NCBI GenBank assembly: GCA_027382625.1
Contig: JAJKFJ010021834.1
Span: 48,668-112,667 of the forward strand
Reading direction: 5' to 3'
Length of the DNA: 64,000 nt
Origin: Tetmemena sp. SeJ-2015
Taxonomy: Eukaryota; Ciliophora; Spirotrichea; Sporadotrichida; Oxytrichidae
In this document: piece after piece, positions 20,444-33,443 of the stretch
How the letters are laid out: each line of letters starts with the position of its first letter
How positions within the stretch are numbered: position 1 is the first letter of the stretch
Notes under the pieces: model-generated
The model's input: the letters and a program-made list of their open reading frames with translations, nothing else
Told to the model about the DNA's origin: nothing
Databases searched by the model: none
Made by a program: the position numbers and the translations under genes

Positions 20444-23400
20444 TAGTATAAAATTATCGCTGATTAGGGGTTGAATTATTCTCATAATTTTTACATAATT
20501 TTGGAAATTTATTAAACATTATTAATAAATTAGTTTATCGCAGAATGAGAAAAAATGCTAAAGAAAGTATTTTTCACATAAGAAAAGAAGAAGAAGACTA
20601 ATCTATGGAAATAAAGTGTATCATTTTACTCAGAAGTTGAAGGAAATCTGTTTTCTATATTCTCGATCAATTTCTATTTGGTATCTCATTTTGAAAATCA
20701 ATTATCTAAATGAATTGTTTATATTAAATCACATAATTATAGATAGTTTGAAGAATACTTATTCTTTATGTTTCATTCTCTAAATTCTTGTTTTTATTAG
20801 AAGGCTCCTCGTTATCTGAATTACTCAGATTTCATTACCACCCTTCAGCCAAACGCTAATTTATCCCATTTTAATTATGAAAATAATTATACTAAAAGGA
20901 GTAAAGTATAAAATTTAATTCAACAACTTTAAATTTGCTTCTCAACTAATTGTATTAGATATATAAATAATATGATAAATTACCTGCAATTAGGTAGAAT
21001 TCCTCTAATAATGCTTCCTTCCAAAAATTACAAGTCTTAAGCCTCTAGGAACTACTTTATCAATTCACTCATTTATTGCTTCTGGCTTTTGCCATGCTGC
21101 TCTCGCTTCTTCTATTTTATTATTCGAAAAACTAGAAGGTTTCCCTTGGCTCGAGTGCCCTTAAAGCTCATTAGGCAAGTTTGGATTTTGAATTCAATAC
21201 CATTTGCTCTTGTCTTGATCTTCATTAGTGTACCAGTGTTCTAGAAACTCATTCTTTTATCCGAGTGTCTTTTCAAACTTAGATAATTGGATCTGTGATG
21301 ACGATTACTGCTTTTATGAACGCACTTCGCTTTGTATTTGCACTTAAACTATTATGGGGTTTAATTCTTTCTTTATTTCACTGGAAGTCATGAGATTGTT
21401 ATATATGTTTGATATTGTAAGAAGGAGACAAGATCTTTGTACTTGCACTTGTTTAATTATTTTATCTTTTTGCTTTTACACTCTCTTCTTCTTGCTCTAG
21501 TAATAGCATTGAGATAAATTAAAAATAAGAATAAAAGCTGAAAAGCTTTATTAGTTTTGGTATCAATTGTTCAATCAAATACCCCATTCACACTTTTTTA
21601 AAAAATTTAATATATCTAATTAAAACATAGTCTATTCGCATCTAAATTTAATTTTTAGGTAACTTACTAAATTAAAATTCTACGATGGAAGACGATATTA
21701 AAGTAAGTCTTAAAGTTCAAAAGGTTTGGAAGCCCAAATATAAACTAGAAAAGAAACAAGTCTTATCTCACACTCATGAAAATCTGTTAAGTCATGAGAA
21801 TGAGTTTAGTTTTCAATTACTTCAAGATATGTAATAATTTAAATGAAATTAACTTACACTCATTCTCATTCAACAAAAATCGAATTTCCAAATAATCTAA
21901 GTGAGATAGAGCATTATATGAACTTCAAATGAGACGAATGGCAGATCTAATTCTTGCCTAGCGAATAATTAATTTTTTATCGAACATTTTCAGATTGATA
22001 TCATATAGTTCTCAAAGCAAAATCTATTAAATAGCTCGAGTAAAGCGGAAAGCAATAGACATTTAAAAATAGCTACTTTAAAATAGATTTGTTAAGTGCA
22101 TGGATATTTTTAATAAACTAAATCAATAATTTAAAGAGCAGGTTTGACAGGGAAGTAAAATTTTATACTTAAACGAGGATATCTTTAATTTTTTTTACAT
22201 ATTTGGATATCAAATATAGCAATTGAAATACATACTTCTTAAGATCTCCAAACTCTAAGATATAAAAAACTAAATCAGAAGTGGCGGCCATGACTAGCAC
22301 ACCTCCTTTTCTCTAATATTTTATACAGAGATCGTCAAAAAATAGGAGGGTTTTATCTGTTTTCTTTCTTCTCTTTTGGAAGAGGAGGATGAAGTTAACT
22401 AGCAATAGTTTTCGACAACATCAGAGTGTATCACGGAAAAAAATGGGTTCTATAGCGGACTGTATCTAAAATGGCATAAATATGGTTTTCATTCCTTCTT
22501 ATAGTTCATGGAACTCTATTGCTATACTTTTTTCTCAATAAAAACTAATTTAACAATAGATGATAATAGAATTCAGCAAAGCTCAAAGTTTAACGAAGAG
22601 AAGCAGATTGGCAGAGTACTCAATAAGACAAGCAAGGTAATGATAAAATAATTCTGTTCTGGATCCAATTCAAATATTACAAAATTAGGTTTACTTTAGT
22701 GATTAATAGTTAAAGATAAGAATATAATAGAAAATAGAAGGTTGTAAGAATGAAAATCAAGAAAAGACAAAACAGTGAAAGTTAAATTAGAAGGCTTCAT
22801 TCTCCGTGGATAATGATGGCTGAGTGGATGACTTTAATCTAACGCTTAAATATTAAATTAATTTAATTAGGGATTATAATTATTCAAAAGATTTCTAAAG
22901 CCGCCCAGTCTATGGTCCAAATATTAAAATTCCAAGAGTTGGATAAATCCATCTCTATGTATCTAGCTCTCTAATCTTGGTGGATCTTGGAAAAAAGGGT
23001 TAATTTGCGATCTGGCTACGAGCCTCTCTGCATCCCTCCTATCTCTTAAAAAATGCTGATAAATCCCAGTCACAATTTTCTTCTTCCTTTGCTTGCGCTG
23101 ATAGCTTGCCATGCTTCTATCTTAAATAATTTTTAGAATTCTTCCTTGAAATTCTATTAAAGTAAAGAGTGTAAATCTTACTTGAGGAAAAAGGAATCTC
23201 TGTGAGTTTTTATGCTTACTTTCTGAAAATACAATGAATTAATGTTTTTCATCATCCTTTACAGGGTCTTCTCAGTAAGGAAGTATGTTTGTCAAGGCTC
23301 TTTAGGTAGTCCGCTGCCACAGTGTTTACTATGCTAAATAAGAAAGTAAGATGAATCTGTTTCCCTCCTGCTGGTATATTCCACAGAAATATAGTAATGA

Positions 23401-24150
23401 TAAGTTGTAGATCGTCCTACTGTAATCTTCCAGAGCTCATTGGGTACTTTTGTAATCTTGACCGATAGCATCGGAAAAAGGAGTTTCTTCAATGCTTTAA
23501 ACACTTGCCTCAACAAATTAATCTCTTTATTTTTTCCAAAGGAGGAAGGTAGTAGTGAGCTGAATAAATTAAGGTTTTTAATAAGCTACACAGTTCTGTG
23601 AGATAGACATTAATTTCTTTATTGGATCTAAACAGTGAGGCCAGCTCGTTCTTACTAACATTAAGAAGCTTCCTCTCCTCAAAAATTGAAACATCTCTAT
23701 GTCTTTAATTCTTTTTTATTGCTTAGATTTCCTTTTCTATAATTAGAGTTTCTATCAGCAAAGAAGTTATATAACACTTAGGATTCTTATTTAAATTAAT
23801 ATAACTAATAATTTCATAGTACGAATCTAGAATTAAAATAAGAGCTCTATACTACAAAATTAAATTCGGTTAATCTGGAAGTGTAGGATTGTGTCTGTTA
23901 CTGGAAAATGACACAAGTGACACATTATGTAAATTGACATAACTTACAAAATCACTATTTTATTTTTGAATTTAATATAAAAATTTAAAATAATATTTTT
24001 TGAATTTTTAATGCATTCATTTTAAACTATGTAATAATAAAGTTCTTAAACTTAAATTAACTTTAATAAATAGGAATCCCTCAAGCTGAAATGCTTTCTC
24101 CAATTTCCAAGATAAACTAAATACTTCATTCTTCATAAGGAAGGTTAAAG
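20444..24150. other. First 3.7 kb of the 33-kb interval, no firm gene
   Basis: AT-rich. The most coding-like part is a + frame at about 22,258-22,703 (SLLEEEDEVNQQQFSTTSEC...) and a - frame at about 23,306-23,580 ending in TGA (KALKKLLFPMLSVKITKVP). Both are within the length expected by chance when only TGA stops translation. No domain recognised. Confidence 0.25.
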
Positions 24151-24154
24151 ATAC

Positions 24155-25410
24155 TTAGAAAAATAGAAAGAAGGATAATGTGAAAGCGCAACTAGCCTAT
24201 TAAATGAGAAGCTCACCTCCTTTCTAACATTAGTTCGATCTCCCTTTAAGTAAGAGACTTGAGACTCCTCCTTATACAAATCGAGATTAAATGCTTACCA
24301 GTCATGATAAATTTTAAAAGAGAGCGATTGAATAGAGAGCCAGTCTCTCTCCAAATCTATATATACATATCTATTGGCTTTCCAAGGGATTCAGATTGCG
24401 CTTCACGAAAATAGCTTATTAACTACTAAAAGGAACATTTTAAATCATCAATTTTTAAAGTTTTAAGAAATAAGAAATTAATTATTAATTTTTGCATTAA
24501 GTTCAAGCAGTTTATGGATAGCACCCAATATAGACACAATAGCTTTAATCCTCCTGTTGGATTATCCCACTACTCATCCATCTCATGAAAGCAGGATATT
24601 CTCCACTTACAGAGATATGACTCTTCCTACATGCCTAAAGAAATATAATATCAAAAGGATATACTTGGAGCCTATTAGTAATAAATTAAAGATTTTCAAA
24701 ATTTCTAAAAAGAAATTGAAATTAACATTCGATCATATCTATTATTTAGTAAGTTATTTGACTTTATAAAATTAAAAACATCTCTCTCAATTATAGATAG
24801 CTTATGTTTCATCTTTAGTATTCTGAGATCTAAATCTACAAGCCTATGCTCCATAGAGACTAAAAAAGCCATTGGATAACTTTCAAAACCACTAAAATCA
24901 CTTTATTTATCACTGAGAAGAAGAAAATCCCAATATTACAATTATAGACTAACGTCTTTACAAAGCTTATCGCTTAATAAGAGAGTAACTATAAAATATG
25001 GTATCTTGATTAAACTATTTTCAAAGTTTATAATTTTAGAGTTAAATCATGGGCTAATAGATATAATAACTAAGTGTATCACTTTGAAGGAATAACTTTA
25101 TCAATATTGGGTGCTTTAGTTATTATCAGCTCTAACTTGGAGCTTTAACACTTTTCTTTGAGAGTCTCACTAATAAAGAATTTGATATTTTAGATTCTTT
25201 TTACTCACTTTAAGAAACTAATCAAGGCATAGAGCTTTCTATATTTTTGGATAACCTAAGAGCTCATTATATCAAGATTATCACAGAGTACTGATTAAGA
25301 AATACTCATTATTGTTCGCAATTATATTGAAGAGATATTAAGTAGTTTAAAAGCTCATTCAAGAAGTCTTTTACATAATTAGACTTAAAAATCAGACACA
25401 CCTAAAAATA
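24155..25410 (+). pseudogene. Transposase relic 2, Tc1/mariner-IS630 type
   Basis: The N-terminal half has long + frames (about 24,155-24,430 and 24,557-24,769). The catalytic half shows YLDQTIFKVYNFRVKSWANR (first Asp codon 25,008-25,010), HFEGITLSILGALVIISSN (typical GxxSxxGA strand), IFLDNLRAHYIKIITEY (second Asp codon 25,250-25,252) and NYIEEILSSLKAHSR (Glu codon 25,329-25,331). LDNLRAH and IEExxxxLK are signature blocks of the IS630/Tc1 DDE_3 family. Asp-Asp spacing is about 81 residues; Asp-Glu only about 26, so a small deletion is likely. At least one frame shift lies between the blocks. Confidence 0.6.
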
Positions 25411-25489
25411 ATAGAATAATATTTTAAGACTATAAATGTATATGAATGAAGAAAAACAATTAGAAGGGCTTTCATCAAATTGCAAGAAC

Positions 25490-25885
25490 TTATTATAGCA
25501 GAGAATTTAATGAAAAAATAATTAAATTAATAAATAATAAATTTAAAATCCGTGGCAGTTGATGTTTGTGTTTTTGAGTCTAAATTATTATCATTCTGCT
25601 AAGCATCTTTCATCCTTTAAACTTTTTTTTTATAGGAGTATGTGGAGAGAGTGACCTCAGTAAAATGCTTTTAACTTTGCTAAATTCTAAGTTAAGAGTT
25701 GTTAACATCTAAATCTGTTCGTAGACACTTCCTATCTTATCAAAATATAATCATGCAAAAAATTAAAGAGATATCTAACTATCCCCATATTGAGCTAGGT
25801 TGCTCGCAACTTAAACGCCACCAATTTACAGTTCTTCATTTATGAATTTAATTAAATTTTGATTTTATTTAATTTTCTCATATAT
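25490..25885 (-). repeat. Copy D of the ~400-bp TIR repeat
   Basis: Begins AGAGAATTTAATGAAAAAAT, carries CCGTGGCAGTTGATGTTTGT as its inverted arm and ends ACGCCACCAATTTACAGTTC plus AT-rich sequence. It follows transposase relic 2 by about 80 bp, just as copy C precedes relic 1. Confidence 0.65.
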
Positions 25886-26674
25886 TGAAAGTGAATGATT
25901 AATAAAAACTTAATGCTTAAGTTTATTTAAAGAGGTAATGTATTATCAATTAAGTTGTCTCTAGTAGAGGAATAATTCCCTCTGAAATGTAGTCTTGATA
26001 AACGCAAGAGATTTCATAGTGCTTTCTTTTCTTTATTTGTCTCTTCCCTTAAGATTTGACTTTTAAAATTGACAATGATCTTCACTTCTTCGCTTTTCAA
26101 AAATGAAATTATTTGAATAAAAAGGGATAGCTTATAGCTCTTAGCATATCTGGACTAATCTCAATAGTTTTTATCATTTCTTCCTCTACTTAAACTGCAT
26201 TTTGAAGCTGAGTTTGCTAGAAAATTATTTATTGAAAGAATTTTCCTCATGTAGTAGAGTGATAATAAATATCCTCTCTATCTCTCCAACATCTTAATAA
26301 TAATTTAGATACTTTAGCATTTCTTTATTCTCCTAATTGCTCTAAAATTGATGAAGATGAGAGCTCAGAGTAGTTAGGAATATTGATAGTTTGTAGATCC
26401 ACTGTTCTTAACAAGAACTTTTAGCCTACAAGGATGTCTTTTAAGTATATAAAATTTGTTTCCTTATATGTAGGGAGATAAATTCCTACTATATAGCATA
26501 CAAAGAAGATGTTTTATATTGATATTTTAAGCATGAGTAAAGATCTGCCTATGAGCTTAACTTATGCTCTAGTTATCTTGTGCTTATAAGAGAGTTTTAT
26601 TTATGATATGTGATGGGTGGAAGGTTGAGTTCTTTAAGAAGTTAACTATATGTCAAATAGATTTATAATTATTG

Positions 26675-27080
26675 TAGGAATTTTAATTAAAATCGATGAT
26701 TGGTTAAAATAATAAATGGAGAGTTGCAAAATGGTGTCAGTTGAAATCGCAAAATCACCCCCTGATCTGCAGCTTGTTCGATAGAGAAGCAAAAATTAAT
26801 ATGAGTTTCTTCTTTAATCATTGCCTCAGTCCCTCTCAGCAGCGAGATATGACTCGCGCACTCTTCTTCTTCCTCATCATCATTTTAATTCGAACTTGTG
26901 TCCCTTATAACTTTTTACTGAGTGCTCCCACACAAAAGTTGCAAGGATAAAAAGTTCTTATAATTTAATGCTGAATCGAATGGTGTAATTATTATTTAAA
27001 TTGGACACACTTCAACTGCCACCCATTTACTCCATTTTAATTTAATACTTAATTTAATTCTCTTTTTTATTAAATTCTCA
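26675..27080 (+). repeat. Copy E of the ~400-bp TIR repeat (reference orientation)
   Basis: Left arm AAATAATAAATGGAGAGTTG followed by GGTGTCAGTTGAAAT; right arm CTTCAACTGCCACCCATTTA and AATTTAATTCTCTTTTTTAT. Arms are inverted relative to each other. The internal TTTAATGCTGAATCGAATGG is the reverse complement of the landmark in copies C and F. A 69-codon open frame inside (26,741-26,950) is not conserved in the other copies. Confidence 0.75.
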
Positions 27081-27413
27081 GCTATATTTAAAAGCCTGAA
27101 ATTTCTTTCTGTTAATTTACATACCTGTGCCTAATTTAGAATGAGGTCGTATAATTTAGATATTATCAAGGCTAAGTTTTTTTTATGAAATAAGTTAATA
27201 TCTCAAAGAAGATTAGTATGTTATAAGTCTTTCTATCGCAATGTGAAAAGATTAGGAATATAACTATAAACATGACGATACGCATTAGTAATTTTCAAAG
27301 AAGTCATGCAAATCTTTAAGACTTTCTATTTAGTTGGGAGTTTAATAAAAGCTCTATTATACATAATCTTATTTTTATATTATAAAGATTTTATTTAGTT
27401 ATTAGGAAGTCGA

Positions 27414-28620
27414 ATGGAGTACTCCTATTACTCAGATTCCCCGCTCATAAGCTCCTTTGAGCAATCAATCCAAAGGCAGCAAAATTATTTCTGTTGCTGA
27501 TGATAATGAGTGCGAGACGAAATTTTAAGGAGAGCCTGGGTTGAGGACTGACTAATTTAATAGAGGCAAAGAAAATATATAAAAATGAGTACATTTTGGC
27601 CTAAGTCTAGAGTTTTGCCCTAATGTATTCATTTCCTTAAAATATTCAGAAAGCTTAAAAGAAAATAAAAAAATACACCAGAGATCTAAAGGTCTTTATT
27701 CATATCTGAAGATGAATAGCAAGTACAAGTGAGTGGTTTATAAAAAAAGGAGTCTTGGTTCGAAACTTTAGACTAGCTAAAATATTGTTTTATCTTTAAT
27801 AAATAAAAATCTTTGATGAACTCTGGCATTAGCAAGCTTGCAAGTAAAGGTGCAAATAAAATAAATATTATATACGGTCGAGGAGATATATAAGGATACC
27901 GATGTATAGATCCTGGCTTCTAAATTTAAATAGTATATCACGAATTTCTATTAAGCCTCTCAAGAGTAGAAGTGGCCAAAGATTTTGTTTATAAGTCTTC
28001 ATCATTTTAAAAGACTGAGACTAATCAGTATGATTAAAGCTAAGGAAATCTCCCAAAATAGAACCAGCTTGCTTACGGAGAAGAAAGACTACTTGAATCT
28101 TTTAATTTGTCATTTATTTATTCCTACAGATAAGTGCTTTCCTTAAAAGTCTTTTCAAATAAGGAAGGCTAAAATATTTTTGTAGACCTGTAAAAGCAGA
28201 AAGATAGGAAAATGTATTAGAGTTATCCAAAAGAGATATTTAGAAGATGAAGATTTAGCTATTTGGTTCTAAAATGGATTCAGAGTAGAGGCATACCTCT
28301 CTAACAAAATGTTTAGAAATTCAAAGATTTGAAAAAGTATTCCTAGATAATGAATGGATTCTCATTACTTATTAGATATTTGACTTGAGCGTAGGAAGAT
28401 TTCTGAAGGGTGAACCTTGTATGCTAAAACTATTTTGCATTATTAAGCAAATGATAAAGATTGTGCAATAAATCCATGAATTAAGAGTCGCAAATTGGGG
28501 TCTTACTCCTTCTCTTCAAAATTAATTATTTAAGACTATACTAAAATTTTACTTGATGAGTTCCACTTTTCTTCATGTCGAGGACAACAGCTGAGTGACT
28601 AATTTATAAAGCCTACTGTA
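27414..28620 (+). pseudogene. Possible kinase-like gene relic
   Basis: An ATG at 27,414 opens a frame (MEYSYYSDSPLISSFEQS) that shifts at a CAAT tandem duplication and continues. A further + frame covers about 27,700-28,252. Near 28,320-28,590 a frame reads KVFLDNEWILITYQIFDLSV, then MIKIVQQIHELRVANWGL, which loosely resembles the protein-kinase helix E/catalytic loop region (xIHxxxxxxxxLxPxxQN), without an HRD motif. Oxytricha TBE elements carry a gene with a kinase-like part, which would fit the nearby transposase relic. The similarity is weak. Confidence 0.25.
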
Positions 28621-29519
28621 TGGGTTTGTAAATATGGTAGAGACCTTTTCCAGAGAGGATATCATCGATAGGATATGAGCTCTATATATTTGGAAGTCGC
28701 TTCTTTTTTAATTAGAAGGCAAATTCTTGAACATTCTTCTCGATATGGCTCAATTAAAGATGTTGTGAAAGCTAAGCTCTACTCCTCAAAAGATTATTCT
28801 ACAAACTAATAATGGTTATTAAAATAGATACATTTTCCAAGAGAGTGGATTCCCTCTCTCAAACATCTAATTTAAAAGTAGGATTATAATTAAGAATTTA
28901 TATAACTTCTTTAATTCATAATTTTGATGAATATCTTTAAAATAAATATAAGTGGTATCATTTGAAAAGCAGTAGATATGTGATGAACTGCTTACTCTTG
29001 ACACTGATGGCGTGAATGAAATGGTTGAGACAGTTAAGCTGAAGGTTGAGAAAGCTCGGCGCGTAACAGAGTCTTCTCGTCATATGATTCCTGAGTTTGC
29101 TGAGGTTTTCATGAGATCTGTCATTTCATAAGTAACTTAGTGAATTTTTCTTACATCACAACGAAAGATCGGCTCACCTAATCAAGCAAAGCTCCTCGCT
29201 AAAGAGAAAAACCAAGAATCTCGAAGAGGTCATCGGGGAAGAGAAGGAACTTTGAGGATCTAAGCAAAAGCACCTCTCGTAGAACTAATGCTTCAGAGAG
29301 TAATTTAGTAAGATTCAAGAGCATCTGCAAGAGATGGCAACTGCAAGGGCTTAGTTTACTAGCACTATGACACCGGTCTTGTCGATGGAAAAGTAACGTC
29401 CTCTCAAAGCTGAGGGATCAGCAGTTAGAGCTGAAATCATGAGCTCTCTCACAGCCTTAAGTAATAAGGAATCTAATAAGCTCACTTATAAAATAATATT
29501 AACTTCAGTATTTAAAAAT

Positions 29520-31870
29520 GATCATCTTCCTCATTAGGGGCAGTGTTTTTCATCTCCTTGATCGGCACTCGTACTTATAAAGCTTATCTTTCTTATTAGG
29601 TAGTCCTATAACTAAGTCCGCAGGTTAATACTTCTTCTACAAGAAGAATTGAATAGCTTTGCATATTTTTCCTTCTACTTTCTAAAAAACTCAGTCTAAC
29701 CAAACTTTTCATATAAGATCCTACGGTCCTGGTCTACGATAAGACTTTCAATAGCATAAAGTTAGTATTTGATTGCCTTCTCCTTTTATTTGAGCAATTA
29801 TTTGCTCTGAGTTTGGATTTTGTCTTCTTTTTTATCTTTTCATCGGCTCACAAGTTCGATTTTTCATTCAGTTTCTGTTACCTCCACATTTTAATCTCGA
29901 GTTTTTAGAAAGCTATCTTTGTACTAAGCTGTCTTGATGGTCATTAAATAACTGCTGATCTTCTTAGTTTGCTTCACTTTAAGTCTTCTGAGAAAAATTT
30001 CCCTCATCATCAGCCTCTGAATAATAATCATCTCGGGAGAACTCTTCTTTAAAAAAGGAGTCAGGCTGCAGCTTTTCCTCTTCTTCGATAGGACCCTCCA
30101 TCTGTTGGTCATGATCTTTAAATATAGGGCAATTATCTACTCTAAAGTTGAAGTAGCATTCTGTTGATAGATGAGCTACTTGAAGACACTTCTCTTATTA
30201 AGGCAGCCAGTCCTACCGAAGATTTATTCAATGAACCCACTGAGAATATGTCTGCAATGATGAGGTAAAGCCCTCCTTTAAGCGCGATCTCCTGGCTCGT
30301 CTTGAAGGTTGTGCCTAGTCCCTATTTTTCGGTTAGCAGGTAAACTAAGTACTTCACTGGCCATTATTCTGAACAAAGAGCTCGACGAACATAGCTTCGA
30401 ATCGCATTACCCTGTCTTTCATGAATGCGTGATACTTGAACAAGGTGAATTTCCTAAAGAAGTTATCGATAGTTCTTTTGCGCAATTATATTCACAAGCG
30501 ATAGGAGGAACTGTTGAAAGAGCAACTGGATGACTCTTTACTAAAAATAAAACTGTTTAAATGAAATTACCTCAGGTTTGAAATTCTTCTTCCCCTCTCC
30601 AATAATGCTCATGAGTTGAGTGAAAATAACTACCATTTCATCCTAAATAACAGCCAGTAGGTTGTCCTATTTTACTGAAAGAATGAAATTTGTCAATCCT
30701 ATATTTGCCTTCGAAGATATCTGTGGAGGTCAAAATTTCAATAGGTAGCCCTACAAATAGAATCCATTCATACTCTTCAAAATGACTGTGGCTTGTAGCA
30801 GGACTTTGTTAACTCCTCATCATTGCGGAGATCACTTAAATTTGTTTGAAACATAGAGAAACTTGCTGACTATTGTAGAATCTGCTTTTAAAGTATCCAA
30901 AAAATACCTTTCTCATTGCAACATTTGAAGAGAGCTCGATTTAGTCCACAATGGTTTTCTAGATATGAGTTCAGATGCCAACAAACCGACGTATAAAGAG
31001 AAGTTGTCTTGATCCTTAAAGTCAAACCTCTAAAAGTAAGTTAAATTCATAGACTTGATGAAATTCTCAAGTTTCTGATAAGACTGAGAAATACTCAAAG
31101 CTCAAATGCTAAATAAATCTCCAACTTCATTTACGGGAATGTGTCTATTTTACCTCAGGCATTAGTTTTCGTGAATCATCTTTATAAAATCCTTATTTTA
31201 GAATAGCAAAGTATTTTAGAGAAGCTTTATGATTTGCTAGTCGTGTTTTAATCAATGAAACATGAATATCATAAAAGGAAAAATTACAATATTTTATTTA
31301 TCGAGTTCAGGAGATCATCCTCAATTCTTCTAAGGAAGGCAGGCTCATCAATGAAAATGGAGTTCAAAGGTCTGAACGCCACAAGTTGGATGGAACATTT
31401 GAGAAGAGTCTCCTCAATATCGATAGACTCTTGATTATAGTATAAGAGTGACTTGACGAATGATCCCGTTTTTATCTAAAGGCAGAGGCCACCTTATAGA
31501 CAGAGATCATAAATTGCCCTAAAAATATGTGAATAAAAATTCTCTAGGAAATAAGATTATTTTAAAGATTGAAGAATTTTTATTATGGATATTCCTTTGG
31601 GGATACTGTGGAGGAGCTCTTCTCTGTTAATTTAAACTCTCTAATGTAGATTGAGGTGATTTCTGAGTGGGTCTTGGCACCCTTGTTGCAAGTTAAGGAT
31701 TCAAGATTTTAATCGTAATCAATATGGGTTTCATTTTCTTGGGCATTTTTTAATTTGCCTTCCCTATAAATATTTTTGAAGTTATCAATCAGTGACTTCA
31801 TGGATTTCTCCTTCATGGACTTGTAGAGCCTTCCTTATTAAGGATTATATAATATATTAAGCGAGCAAGA
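29520..31870 (-). pseudogene. Possible decayed gene, - strand, function unknown
   Basis: A chain of - strand frames with balanced composition: about 31,870-31,440 (MKSLIDNFKNIYREGKLKNA...), 31,470-31,290 (YYNQESIDIEETLLKCSIQL then DEPAFLRRIEDDLLNSINK), 31,110-30,930, 30,800-30,620, 30,113-29,870 (acidic: MEGPIEEEEKLQPDSFFKEE) and 29,700-29,520. Each ends in TGA or a shift. The PLNSIFIDEPAFLRRI part is faintly like the region before the hAT transposase core, but not enough to name it. + strand frames in the same interval (for example 30,309-30,533) compete with this reading. Confidence 0.25.
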
Positions 31871-31889
31871 TCCTTGGACTCCGTAGAGG

Positions 31890-32870
31890 AAGGAACTTCT
31901 CAATCTCGAGGACCTTGTCAAGGTATTAATTGTGAAGGGCAAGATCTGCTTGGCACGATTGATTAGCTCAGGATGCTCGGCGCCTTCTCAATTGCTTTTG
32001 CTCCCTCGCATTTATTTATCGAGTCTCTGGACATCATTAGCTCTTTCTTTATCATTATCTCTTGCTTATGTAACCCATATAATTTTTTTTGAGATCTATC
32101 GATTTTTTACTCTCCGCAAAGAGGCAGCTAATCTAGAGTTAAGGTGCTTCCTGTTTGATTTAAGTTGGTGGGTTCCAAATGTTATATTTCTTTTAAAATA
32201 CATTTTCTAGCTTAATTATTAAATTTCTTGTTATTTGATAAGGAGTCCTTCTTAATTAGAAAAAGGGCTATCTTAAATCATATCACAGAGAAAACTAAGC
32301 CAAAAAGATAAATAAAAAAAAATTTGATTCTTGCTCTGGCACTATGCATGATCCACTCTTCAAACTTTGGGAAGTGGCTGCTATCATTAGGGGAGTTTAT
32401 CATGCTAACTCTCTCCTTCTTTCAGCGCACGCATTTATCGAAAAATAATTTATCATAATTCCCAAGTTGTTTGAATAAACTCAACAAAATGAAAATTTAG
32501 ATGTGAGGGTTTAATTTCAATAGGCTAAATTGTCTTCATGATGAGATCCTTTTATATTTAAAAAAAAGAAGCACGCACTCTAATTTTGCCTGAAGGATTC
32601 AAATAAATAAGAGTTTAATTTGGTATAAGCTATTTTGAGGAGATAGGTTAGCTGGGAGCTTAAAGTTGCAGAGATCATAAAAGGAATAGTCTTAAATTCC
32701 CTATTGTAAAGCGCTGGCTATTTCTAGTTGGCATCTGGGTTGAAGAAAAAAAATAAATTCTTGTGCTCTCATATGTAATTTAAACTTTATCATTTTGGTT
32801 CAGCTTAAGAAATAGAAGAGGCTTCTTTTTCAAATTTTCATTATTGAGATGCAAAGAGGATTGAATGAGT
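31890..32870 (+). other. Coding-like + strand stretch left of the symmetric 3.4-kb structure
   Basis: Three consecutive + frames without recognisable domain: about 31,895-32,090, 32,328-32,540 (HDPLFKLWEVAAIIRGVYHA) and 32,543-32,850 (SWELKVAEIIKGIVLNSLL). Their direction leads into the 111-bp inverted repeat at 32,882, which also has an open frame. Length is not significant under this code. Confidence 0.2.
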
Positions 32871-32881
32871 ATTTCTGTAAA

Positions 32882-32992
32882 ATTAGTAAAAATAGAAAGA
32901 ATTTGGAGGGTAATAAAAAGTTTAATCAATCCTCGCTCGATCTTATTATTGCTCAATTAGTAATCTATTATTTCATTTATAAAAAATAAACT
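32882..32992 (+). repeat. 111-bp inverted repeat, left copy
   Basis: Open in one + frame reading NRKNLEGNKKFNQSSLDLII then LVIYYFIYKK. The right copy encodes the same peptide on the - strand with one substitution (Gln to Lys). The two copies face each other. Confidence 0.9.
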
Positions 32993-33420
32993 TTCGGAAC
33001 CTACACAGCATGAACAAAGAAAAACAATCGAGGATACTAATTTAATAATGTAAGTAATCTATGAATACAATAATAATAAATGGGTTTCTAATAATATTTT
33101 GAAAAATTATCTGTTCATCTATTTCTCTTGTTCTTATATGAACAATTATTTCTTCAATTAATAGCAATTTTAATTTCCAAGTAAAAAGTACTTTCATTTC
33201 ATTTAATTTCATTTACCTTCCTTGAAGTTAATTATTTTGATGATAATAATGCTTTGGTTTTTACTTGAAATATAAACTAAAATTAGTATGAGATTTTTAA
33301 ATGTCGATGAATATGAGAAAAGACTTAATAAGTATTTTATCTCAAAGTATGATTATTTTCAATTATTTTTTCTTATATCCTAAAAGTAAGATTTTAATCA
33401 TTCATATATTTTTTCAAGTT

Positions 33421-33443
33421 ACCGCGCGGAATTTCCGCGCGGT
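33421..33443. repeat. 23-bp GC-rich palindrome
   Basis: Two perfect 11-bp arms (ACCGCGCGGAA / TTCCGCGCGGT) around one T. It stands out sharply in DNA that is about 30% GC and contains four overlapping GCGC/CGCG steps. Confidence 0.95.
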
